DNA of 64,000 nucleotides, from assembly GCA_021396245.1 (NCBI GenBank), contig WNYE01000004.1, positions 62,001 to 126,000 of the forward strand. The letters run 5' to 3'. Position 1 is the stretch's first letter. Each line of letters begins with the position of its first letter. Below the pieces are notes generated by a model, which saw nothing but the letters and a program-made list of their open reading frames with translations, was not told where the DNA came from and made no database searches. Origin of the DNA: Sporothrix humicola (lineage: Eukaryota > Ascomycota > Sordariomycetes > Ophiostomatales > Ophiostomataceae). This document shows, piece after piece, positions 55,813 through 64,000 of the stretch. Position numbers and translations under genes: made by a program.

Positions 55813-56781
55813 ATGGGCTCCGTCACATCACCCAAGGCGTTCCCGCCGGGCATCCACGTGCCCAGCCTGACGTGGTTCCGCGACACGGCCGCCCAAGAAA
55901 TCGACTGGGACGTGCAGCGCGCGCATTTCCAGTTCCTGGCGACGTCGGGCCTGCACGGCGTGGTGATTGCCGGCACGAACGGCGAGGCTGTCACTCTGTC
56001 GCCAGAAGAGAAGACACAGCTCGTGAAGGAGTTGAAGACGGCCGTTGCCGCGTCCGGCAGCGACATTACCGTGACCGTCGGCTGTGGCGGCCAGAGCACG
56101 CACCAGGTGATTGCCGAGACACAGGTGGCGGCCGCGGCAGGCGCCGACTTTGCGCTGGTGCTCGTGCCCAGCTATTTCCACTTTGCCATGAACGAGGAGG
56201 CCATTGTGACGTTCTTTGAAGAGTTGGCCACCGCCTCGCCCATCCCGGTTTTGGTGTACAACTTCCCCGGCGTCGTCGCCGGCCTCGACGTCAACTCGGA
56301 CATGCTGAGCCGCCTCGGCAAGCACCCCAACATTGTCGGCGTCAAGCTGACGTGCGGCGGCATTGCCAAGGTGGCGCGCGTGCGCGCCGAGTTTGAGCCG
56401 GCCACGTTCTGCGCGCTCGCGGGCCAGAGCGACTGGCTCGTGCCGGCACTGGCGGTCGGCAGCACCGGCACCATTACCGGCGTGGCAAACCTGTACCCGC
56501 GCGTGTGCGTCGACATCTATAACAAGTATCAGGCTGGCGACGTCGCCGGCGCCTCCGCCCTCCAGCTCAAGCTGGCCGAGATGGAGTGGGGCTTTGGCAA
56601 GGGCGGCATCAACGGCACCAAGTGGGTGGTCGCGTCGCTGCGCGGCTACCCGCTGGCCAGCTGCCACTGCCGCCGGCCGTACCCGCAGTTCAGCGACAGC
56701 AAGAAGCAGCAGTGGATCACGGGCGTGGTTGGCGCGCTGGCCGCCGAGGAGGAGAAGCTGGTGGCGGCCGCAAAGAACTAA
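55813..56781 (+). CDS. DapA/N-acetylneuraminate-lyase family class I aldolase
   Basis: A single exon for 322 residues, the usual length for this (beta/alpha)8 family. Members split or join a 2-keto acid such as pyruvate and an aldehyde through a lysine Schiff base; fungal members include 2-keto-3-deoxy-L-galactonate aldolase and dihydrodipicolinate synthase-like proteins. The carboxylate-binding motif GTNGEAVTLSPEEK (54-67), the Tyr of VYNFPGVV (149) and the Schiff-base Lys in GVKLTCGG (178) are all present, so it should be active. A GQSDWLVPAL segment after it is typical. Neighbouring dehydrogenases, a PfkB kinase and a sugar transporter suggest sugar-acid breakdown rather than lysine synthesis, since fungi make lysine by the aminoadipate route. 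Confidence 0.88.
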   Translation: MGSVTSPKAFPPGIHVPSLTWFRDTAAQEIDWDVQRAHFQFLATSGLHGVVIAGTNGEAVTLSPEEKTQLVKELKTAVAASGSDITVTVGCGGQSTHQVIAETQVAAAAGADFALVLVPSYFHFAMNEEAIVTFFEELATASPIPVLVYNFPGVVAGLDVNSDMLSRLGKHPNIVGVKLTCGGIAKVARVRAEFEPATFCALAGQSDWLVPALAVGSTGTITGVANLYPRVCVDIYNKYQAGDVAGASALQLKLAEMEWGFGKGGINGTKWVVASLRGYPLASCHCRRPYPQFSDSKKQQWITGVVGALAAEEEKLVAAAKN

Positions 56782-57853
56782 GCCCGCGTAGCAGCAAGAT
56801 GGACATTATGAGCAGGACACAAGTTTGCATATAGACAATAGAATATTGACGTACAAGTTTGATTATCTGAAATATGGAGGATGTGGATATGTGAATATAT
56901 GAATATGAATGCAATTATAGTTTAAAACGCTCCGTCTAGTCTAGTCTATAATCTATATCGGGTTGTTTCTATTTTCTTTTTTATCCCATTTAACCCGCTT
57001 TTATTTCCAGCCAAGAGTTACTTAAAGATAATTTACACAACGACTAACAAGAATCACTATATACTGAATACGATGGTTGTCGATCGTATGTGTGCGTTGA
57101 CCCAAACTGGGTCCTGTCCGGGAGCGAGGGTCCGTTTGCGGAGTACAATTGGGGAGAGGGAGGAGGAGAAATCGACATTTTGTAGCCTACTGGACAGGAA
57201 GATAGTGGAGGATACGGGGAGTATAAGGGGAGTGGAGAGGGATATAGGTAGTTTAACACGGGAGAAGAAGACGGCATCGACACTGATTTTAACGAAACAA
57301 ATACTTGGCCACAACACAACTTTATACCACAGTCTTCCACCGACAACGACAGCAATGTCAACACTTCCCTTAGTCTTGTCACTACGGACCTCGACCAAGA
57401 CGATAACCTAAACGACAACCCACTTCAATACGAACACTACGGCCGTGTTTTTTTCCTTTAAGAAGCGTAAGACGTAAGTAAAAGCTTACCCCTAATAATA
57501 CCATTCTTTACAACAATACTAACACCCCCAAACCACGTCAAGTCGCACACACGCCCGTACTCGTACCGGAAACAAGGCTGCACCTCCACGTTTACCTCCC
57601 GCAGCGATCAGAGCCGGCACGAACGCGAAGTACATAGGCTCAACTGTAACTACATGCCCGCGCGAGACGGCATAGTACGTAAGGCCAACTGGGAGCGCCA
57701 TATACGGACATAACACGGTATATAAATGTAGTTACGGACGGATAGAAGTTTATGGCAGAAAGTAATGTAAACAATAAACATTATTGATAATTTGTAGTGA
57801 ATAGTATTATTAATTATTAGCTTGATTTTTACTTATAAATACGTGTATGTCGA
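56782..57853. other. AT/AC-rich relic region
   Basis: The composition differs from the genes around it. Between 57073 and 57741 a plus frame reads like coding sequence but is broken by stops, with a plausible intron from 57478 (gtaagt, branch ctaac) in frame with later text. Unidentified; see findings. Confidence 0.3.
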
Positions 57854-58241
57854 CTACAGTGTTGCTGTAAAAATTGGTTTGGCCGCAGTTGTTTTTGTCG
57901 TGGTCGTCGTCAACGAGTACGGTGCATTAACTAAAGTAAAGTAAAACCCGTATACCGACGCTCCAAACGCGTCCTTAAAATGCATGAGATAAGTATCGCT
58001 CGTTAAGTCGCCCGACGGCGTCCACAGATACGAGCCAGATGTAAGTCCACCTTTGCGTCAGTGAGTGTGAGAGTAAACAAATGGATATATACTAGCGAAA
58101 GTCGACACATTGGTAAAGAACGGCTCGGTGCCGCCTTTCAGCAGCATCAAGCTGACTGAGTCCGATGCATCTTGCCATGTAATGTTGAACGGGTTGCCAA
58201 TGGAAATGTTGTATGGGGGGTGTTCAGAGAGACTATAGTTG
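57854..58241 (-). pseudogene. 5'-truncated Kre9/KNH-type (Ser-Thr-rich GPI-anchored family) gene
   Basis: Read on the minus strand: a first part down to 58093, a 42-bp intron 58092-58051 (donor gtatat), and a last part 58050-57854 with a stop. The translated text has NISIGNPFNITWQDASD, LLKGGTEPFFTNVSTFA and, after splicing, SGLTSGSYLWTPSGDL then YLMHFKDAFGASVYGFYF. This is the pattern of the Ig-like domain of fungal surface proteins related to Kre9/Knh1 (PF10342). There is no ATG or signal peptide in the frame upstream to the next stop, and the protein ends soon after a short Thr-rich stretch without the usual long Ser/Thr tail. I take it as a broken copy or a missed upstream exon. Its 5' part is close to the ankyrin gene. 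Confidence 0.55.
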
Positions 58242-58460
58242 CGGCAAGTGATGATATCTTTATGGTGTATTGTTTCTGACCACGGCTGTGATGCGGGGCT
58301 CCTGCTGCCTAATCACACAGCTGGGCCACACTGTCCTGAGACAGGTATGCTAACACAATACACCAAAATGCACCTCCACAATTCTACCAGCCTCCACAAC
58401 CGACAAGACCACCTTTCCATCGTAACTTGTCAAAGTCCACGACAGGGCGACGCATTCACC

Positions 58461-59495
58461 ATGTCGGCACTACTCAAGAGCTATATGGAAACAATTCGAA
58501 TGCTTCAAGCATGGGATGTAACAAAACGGGATGGTGAGGCACTGCCAGACGACATTCTCGGCCGATTTGCATCGGCCATTGCATCCAACGACGTCGACAG
58601 TGTCCATGCTCTTCTTGACGAGCACTTTCCTGACAGAACCAAACCCGTGCCCGGAAATTACCATGTTCACGAGCTGTATCCGTGTTTGAGCCAGGCGGCG
58701 CGTCTCGGTCGGGTCGAGATACTAGACGCGATCTTCGTGGCGTATACGCACTTATCACACTCTGTCGACTTTGTGGCCCGTGAAGCCGCCGACGGTTACG
58801 CAAAAGACACCTTGCTCTTTCTTTTAGGTCATGGGTGGGAGCTCAACATGCGGCGCGACGGCAAAGACTCGACAATTTTGGAATCAATTTTAAACCAATG
58901 GCCGCAAGACGGCGACAAAGACGGTGACGGCAACAACGAAGACAACAACGACAGTGATAACGACAACTCAAAACGCCGCGATATGGTATGTTGGCTGCTC
59001 GACCACGGGGCCGACCTGAATAATAGGGGTCCTTCTGTCACGGACAATACCGCCATGTCCAATGCAGTGCGCAAGGCACCCGTCGATTTTGTGAAAACAC
59101 TGCTCGACGAGTACGGCGGCGATGTGCGGCGGGGCCAGCTGCTGCACAACGCCCTTATGCGGCGGCCCATCCCACAAGAAAAGAAAAAGAAAAACGACAT
59201 TGTCGAGATGCTGGGTTTGCTCCTGGACCGCGGTGCGCCGTTGAATGTGACCATGTACGCCAGCGATGAGGCGTCGGCCCGCGCATACCGGCTCATCGAC
59301 CTTGGCACACCGCTCCACGATGCGGCCCAGCGCGGCAACACCGAAGCCGTCCAGTATCTGCTGGCGCGGGGCGCCGATACGCGTGTCACGAGTTCCACGA
59401 AGCACTTGACGGCACAGCAGTGGGCGGCGAACAAAGGCCATGCTGAGATTGCTGCTATGATACAGCTCCAGGCGTCTGGTCAGTTGGCAACATGA
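58461..59495 (+). CDS. ankyrin-repeat protein
   Basis: A single exon for 344 residues from the ATG at 58461 (TTCACCATG). Ankyrin-like units are visible: YPCLSQAARLGRVEILDAIF, DMVCWLLDHGADLNNRG, FVKTLLDEYGG, LHNALMRR, MLGLLLDRGAPLN and TPLHDAAQRGNTEAVQYLLARGADTR, followed by TAQQWAANKGHAEIA. These repeats bind proteins. A poly-Asp/Asn insert at about 150-175 interrupts the array. The frame is open upstream to 58239 without a better start. It is the kind of lineage-specific ankyrin gene that is common in fungal accessory regions; it lies next to the broken surface-protein gene. Partner unknown. Confidence 0.75.
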   Translation: MSALLKSYMETIRMLQAWDVTKRDGEALPDDILGRFASAIASNDVDSVHALLDEHFPDRTKPVPGNYHVHELYPCLSQAARLGRVEILDAIFVAYTHLSHSVDFVAREAADGYAKDTLLFLLGHGWELNMRRDGKDSTILESILNQWPQDGDKDGDGNNEDNNDSDNDNSKRRDMVCWLLDHGADLNNRGPSVTDNTAMSNAVRKAPVDFVKTLLDEYGGDVRRGQLLHNALMRRPIPQEKKKKNDIVEMLGLLLDRGAPLNVTMYASDEASARAYRLIDLGTPLHDAAQRGNTEAVQYLLARGADTRVTSSTKHLTAQQWAANKGHAEIAAMIQLQASGQLAT

Positions 59496-61148
59496 GCAAT
59501 ACAGCGGTCCAAAGTCTGAAGTCTGAAGTCTGAAATCTGTGTTGATGGCCACCTGCTAATGACTCGAGAGTCAGGAACTGCTTGATGAAATGTTTCATTC
59601 ATGGGTCGTGGGTTATATGTTATGTCCTCGCATATGTACATGCTGTTGACAACGGAAGGCTGATTACGACCATGTATGTTCTCGCAGAGAATACTGAGTA
59701 TAGAAAAATTATACGTTCTCAGATGCAGAGGTTGGAGGAGTCTCGTCGAAGTATTATGGCTTCTGTTTATATGATCACAGCTGATCAGTCTCGAATTTGC
59801 AACTTTCACTATACAATATCAGTTGAATCATTGTACTAGTAAAGAGCAGCGTAACTGAGCGTTCTATTTCGGTTTCGTCGGGGCGTGGTCAACAGTGGGA
59901 ATGGGAAACCGCGATGATGGTGGTTTGTCTAGAGATGAAGGGCGGTCAGCACTCTAGATAAGATCGAAGCAAATGGCAATGTCAACGTGGCACTGACGAA
60001 ATAGAAGAGCAAAAACGTAATAAAGAAAATGGCTCTGCCAATACGGGATCGAAGAAAGTACAAGGACAAGCACGAGAGTAGGAAAAGGGATAGCATAAAC
60101 GCGACATCGAAGAACACCCCAGATACACTGCGATGTGCAATATTCAATGTTCAATAATCCAAGATTCAATAGCCGTGGTATATGCATACATTAAGATAAC
60201 GGGGCGTGCCATGTTGTCCTGGTGAGCTCTGACGGTACAGAAATTACAGCGTACCATACAGTACGGTCTGAACTCTGCAAGAGGGTCTGCATACCTGAGC
60301 ACTTATTATTTATAAGATGCAAATGCGGACATGTCAAACAGTCGTTGGGTTTTTGCATCGGTCATCGTGTAAGTGCACTCTGTGTGTTTACTTTCCTGTA
60401 GATATCCATATCACTGCCATTGTATATTCTTCGCTTGGAGCTTTTCGCTCGTATTTTTCACTTGCCTCTCAGGTCCCTCTCAGCTACACCGCCAGATGGC
60501 GTGAGTTAATTATGCCGTGCACTGTGGTCCTCTGTTGCCTGTGGGCAAGCTGGTGTGAACGTGTAAATGTCCCGATTGGGAAGGAACGAGGCCTGCCTCC
60601 CCCCTCACTAGCCAATAGAAACGCACGCACAAAAAAATCAACACCCCCCCCCCCCCCGGGTCAGAAGATCCAGAAGCTGCTGCCATATTTGTGTTTTCGT
60701 GTTGTTAATATTTTCGTACCCCCCAAGACTTGTACAAAAATCAAACAATCAAGTCCATCCTACAAAACTTGAGTCTATGGGCCACAACATCGCGACAACA
60801 GAGCCTCGGCTAGACCGTCTTCGTCTACGTTTACATCAAGACATACCGATACAGAAACAAATGTAGTCTTAACCGACAACCAGCCTGTCCTCATTCCTAA
60901 GCAAAAGCGTGACGCTTTTCTAAACAAGATTCTAGCCAAGGCAGGCATCGGCCCTAGCATAAACAACGCTCGCCACGTCCCTCTCATTCCTAAATACGGT
61001 GCGTGTAATAACCACATCTATACCTATAAACACGTTATCATTTATAAGTTCTTTTAAAATTTAATAAATTTAAATCATTACTATGTTGCATTAACTATAG
61101 CTAACTGCTTCTCCAGTGCTGGGCACACCAAGTAATACAACCTTAGGT
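59496..61148. other. gene-poor spacer with a decayed coding relic
   Basis: 1.65 kb. It holds the microsatellite at 59514-59534, a run of 14 C at 60644-60657, and from 60317 to about 61010 an open frame broken once by TGA at 60770 (see findings). No intact gene supported. Confidence 0.4.
59514..59534 (+). repeat. (GTCTGAA)3 microsatellite
   Basis: Three perfect 7-bp units with a partial fourth (ATCTG). Confidence 0.85.
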
Positions 61149-62093
61149 TTAACCCGTGAATATACCCTTTATGGGCCGGCCCGCCAGGAACAGTCGCAGA
61201 TTCTCTGCAATCAAGTCTGTACAGCCGTCTGGCCGTCCACCGGCGGCATGTGGTGAAATCAGGAGGTTGGGCGCTGTCCACAGCCGACTCTCGGCCGGCA
61301 GCGGCTCTGTCTTGAAGACGTCGAGTGCGGCACCGCCCAGCCTGCCAGCTTCCAGCGCATCCACCAGCGCGTCTTCATCGACAGAGATGCCGCGGCCGAC
61401 ATTGACGACCCAGGCGTGGGAGGGTAGGAGAGCCAGTCTTTCTGCATTGAGGGCGTTTCGTGTGGCCTCTGAACCGGGCAGGATCATGACCAGAGCGTCC
61501 GTCTCGGGCAGGAGTCGGGGCAGCTGGTCATCGCCCAGGACTTCAACACCCGCTCGGACGCCCGGCCGCCGTGCCACGCCGCGCACATTTGCTCCGAACG
61601 CTTGCAGGAGTGGCGTCAGCTTGGACGCGATGCCGCCAAAGCCCCAGATGAGGACCCGGGCACCTTTTAGCGTCCGAAACTCGCCCTGGCGAGGGTACGG
61701 CCCGCCAAGCCGTGCCGGCCATTTTTTCTGGAGCTGGCAGTCCCGCGCCTCGTAGAACCGCCGCGCGCCGTCCAGCAGCAGCCCGACCGTGTGCTCCGCC
61801 ACCGTGTCGTCGTGGATGCCGGCGCCGACCGTAATCACTATCCGGTCGGTGTCAAAGCCTGCCTCCAGGACATCGTTTGGACCGGCCGCGAGGGCCTGCA
61901 CCCATTTCAGGCTGTGCAGCCGGGCGGCGGCGTCGGCCAAATTCGCTTTTGTATTGATCCAGGTGACCATAATGTCGGCATCCAACACGTCGTCGGGGAA
62001 CGGCTTGGTCACATCGTACGGGACGAGCTCGACGGCAAAGCCGCGGAGGCTATCAATGTCGAGCTCGAGGGAGGTCGGGTAGAGGAGCTTCAT
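61149..62093 (-). CDS. D-isomer-specific 2-hydroxyacid dehydrogenase (second)
   Basis: A single exon for 314 residues from the ATG at 62093 (KLLYPTSLELDIDSL, the usual opening); an in-frame ATG at 62252 would add 53 basic residues that look untranslated. The Rossmann motif is VLIWGFGGIASKLTPLLQAF, the catalytic Arg lies in WVVNVGRGISVDED, the Glu in DVFKTEPLP and the His in LISPHAAGGRPDG, so all catalytic residues are present. It is only distantly like the first dehydrogenase. Divergent from the sugar transporter with 864 bp between starts, which suggests joint control. Confidence 0.88.
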   Translation of the reverse strand: MKLLYPTSLELDIDSLRGFAVELVPYDVTKPFPDDVLDADIMVTWINTKANLADAAARLHSLKWVQALAAGPNDVLEAGFDTDRIVITVGAGIHDDTVAEHTVGLLLDGARRFYEARDCQLQKKWPARLGGPYPRQGEFRTLKGARVLIWGFGGIASKLTPLLQAFGANVRGVARRPGVRAGVEVLGDDQLPRLLPETDALVMILPGSEATRNALNAERLALLPSHAWVVNVGRGISVDEDALVDALEAGRLGGAALDVFKTEPLPAESRLWTAPNLLISPHAAGGRPDGCTDLIAENLRLFLAGRPIKGIFTG

Positions 62094-62957
62094 GGCGGCG
62101 AGACGAGGAGGAAGACAGCGAAACGTAGCTGAGTCGAGTCCAGTCGAGTCAGAGGTGGTGATCGAGGTCTCGATTAGGGATGCAGTTCGTCTGGCACGAG
62201 TGGGAGGTCGGTGATTTCTCCGGATCGCTGGTTCCAGGGTTCTCCAAGACATGTGCCGGTTATGCTATTGCGACATACGTCGGACTGTCTTTTTTTTCTT
62301 TTACCTTCAACTTCTCTTATCTACGGATACCGGCATCAACCCCGACAGCCCACCTTTTGGCTTGTCGTCTCTCCTCTTACCCCAACCCTCGGATACTCCA
62401 TCATGGCTGCAGACAAAACAACCCCAGTCTCGTCGGGAAGGCTAATCCGCCAGCAAACGTTAGTCTCGTTCCAACTTTTGATTTCGGCCAGCGTGCCCGA
62501 CTACAGTTATTTCCTGTCCACTGTCCACTGACAATACCGTTCATTCCCGGATTTCAATCCTTCTCTCTTTTGACAGTTCCCCATATCCTCGGGTGCGGCT
62601 GTCCACTTCCCCAGATTTCTGGGGCGCATCAACAGTAAACTGTAATTATTTTGTAGCGCTGACAACAGCGAATGATCACTACAACACGTTTTATTTGTTG
62701 TCTTTCAGTGACTGTAGAGTGTCCATTGTAGCGTGTCTGTTGATTTCGCGTAGCTGTGTCCTATCATATTTCTAGTATTTCTCATTCTTGTTTATTGTTG
62801 ACTGTCAACTTGTTTCCTTTTCATATTTATTTTCAGTCCCCGAGATCGTCGTCCCATACTCTCCCATCTCTTGCATTGTACACTGACGATCTTTGAATCT
62901 TTTCTCCTTTATTTTCATTTTTGTTTTCTTACAACTTCTCTCCTCTGGCAAGCCAAC
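62094..62957. promoter_or_regulatory. divergent promoter region dehydrogenase / sugar transporter
   Basis: 864 bp shared by two divergent starts. T/C-rich near the transporter, with a long run of C/T at 62880-62950. No gene seen. Confidence 0.45.
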
Positions 62958-64000
62958 ATGACGACGGCCTACCAGTACGCCATTGGCGTCGCCCTCTTTG
63001 CCTCCATTGGCACCTTTTTGTTTGTACGTAGTCTACACTCACCAATCATTGTCACCACCGCTAACACTCTAGGGCTTCGACACGGGCATTGCTACGACGA
63101 CCATCTCCCATGACAGCTGGAAAGACTACATGGGCCACCCGAACTCCGGCCTGACGGGCGCCGTCGTGTCTGTCTTTATTGCCGGCGAGGCTGTTGGGTC
63201 CATTACCCAGTTTGCCCTCGGTGACCGTCTCGGCCGTCTGGGTTTCCTGCAGTTCCTGTGTGTTTTGGTGACCATCGGCGCGGCCATCCAGACGGGTTCG
63301 GTCAACATTGGCATGTTTTTGGCCGGCCGGGCCATTGCCGGCGTCGGTATCGGCGGCCTCGTGGCGAGTGTCCCTCTGTACTTGGTCGAGATCTCGGCCC
63401 CCTCGTACCGCGGTTTTATTGGCAGCATCTCGGGCTGTGGCATGACCCTGGGCATCTGCGTGTCCAACTGGGTCGGCTTCGCCTGTGCGCACGCGCCCTA
63501 CGGCAGTCTCCAGTGGCGGCTGCCGCTCGGTCTCCAGATCCCCTGGGGCGTCCTTTTGTTCATTGGCCTGGCCACGTTTATGCCCGACTCGCCGCGCATG
63601 CTGATCCGCAAGGGCAAGATTGACGCCGCCCGCCGCGAGTTTGTCAAGATCCGCAAAGACCTGGTCACGGACCACGAGGTCGCCGACGAGTTCCGGCTGA
63701 TGCAGGGCCAGATCGAGTATGAAATGGCCCGCGAGATCAAGTCGTACCGCGAGGTTTTCACGCTTTACCGCCACCGCGCCCTCGTCGCCATCTCCATCCA
63801 GGTCATGACCAGCCTGACGGGCGTCAACGTGATCCAGTACTATCAGAGTAGGTCTCCCCGTTCTTCCCCTTTATGTTAACTTCATCCCACTAACGAGCGT
63901 AGCCACCATCTACACCAACCTCGGAATGGGATCGATGACCATCCTCGCGCTGGCCGGCGTCTACGGCACCGTTTCGTTCCTCTGCAACTGCATCACCACG
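62958..64000 (+). CDS. MFS sugar transporter, partial (runs off the window)
   Basis: Exons 62958-63023, 63073-63847 and 63903-beyond 64000; the C-terminal half lies outside. It is a proton-linked or facilitative sugar carrier of the plasma membrane. Motifs: GFDTGIATTTIS in helix 1 spliced from exon 1, GDRLGRLGFL (loop 2-3 sugar-transporter signature), AGRAIAGVGIGGLVASVPLY with VEISAPSYRG, then PDSPRMLIRKGK and LTGVNVIQYYQ|TTIYTNLG. Introns of 49 and 55 bp have gtacgt and gtaggt donors. The first exon is only 22 codons, ending in FLF, which a gene finder may miss. Confidence 0.9.

Noticed and set aside
57519..57716. Minus frame of 65 codons over the 57-kb relic
   Set aside because: It looks protein-like for part of its length, but starts in decayed DNA and the plus frame joins better across an intron; I kept only the plus reading as a finding.
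1..64000. CRISPR arrays, insertion sequences, operons with ribosome binding sites
   Set aside because: This is eukaryotic nuclear DNA; no spaced direct repeats or transposase with terminal repeats were seen.

Overview
The window is nuclear DNA of a filamentous ascomycete, most likely a Sordariomycete. The evidence is short spliceosomal introns (about 42 to 120 bp, GTRNGT donors, CTRAC-like branch sites, YAG acceptors), GC-rich third codon positions against AT-rich spacers, an intron-containing tRNA, and fungal families such as a Nox NADPH oxidase, a Zn2Cys6 regulator and an allantoate-type permease. Genes are monocistronic and on both strands. I cannot name the species.

Region 1 (1-15.8 kb) is a conserved housekeeping block: a NoxB-like NADPH oxidase behind a long ATG-free pyrimidine-rich leader, tRNA-Arg(CCG), a mitochondrial carrier, tRNA-Asp(GTC) with an intron, ASA1 (WD40, ASTRA complex), POP4 (RNase P/MRP), a PlsB-type glycerol-3-phosphate/DHAP acyltransferase with a peroxisome-like C-terminus, and pantothenate synthetase with a mitochondrial-like presequence.

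Region 2 (15.8-24.9 kb) is gene-poor. It holds three related two-exon mini-genes of about 60-80 codons that I do not recognise (17.3-17.6 kb minus, 20.3-20.7 kb plus, 23.0-23.3 kb plus). They share a phase-0 intron, an N-terminal NT-x2-L-x-L-x2-G-x-W motif and a C-terminal IAADAR-x-M motif. The third seems to have lost its start codon. This is the best candidate here for something undescribed.

Region 3 (24.9-40.3 kb) is again housekeeping: a large mitochondrial PPR protein, phosphomevalonate kinase (ERG8), NMD3 (60S export), ESF2 (18S rRNA maturation) and an aldehyde dehydrogenase with an unusually long intron. A 3.9 kb spacer follows, with a few unexplained open frames, then a small three-exon protein of unknown function at 44.1-45.0 kb.

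Region 4 (46.5-64 kb) looks accessory and catabolic: an allantoate/anion-type MFS permease, a Zn2Cys6 activator, two D-2-hydroxyacid dehydrogenases, a ribokinase-type PfkB kinase, a DapA/NAL-family class I aldolase and, running off the right edge, an MFS sugar transporter. Two divergent pairs (kinase/aldolase and dehydrogenase/transporter) suggest shared promoters. Together these could import, oxidise or reduce, phosphorylate and cleave a sugar acid or keto-deoxy acid; this is inference. Within it, at 56.8-61.1 kb, lie a broken Kre9/KNH-type cell-surface gene, an ankyrin-repeat gene and two decayed coding relics.
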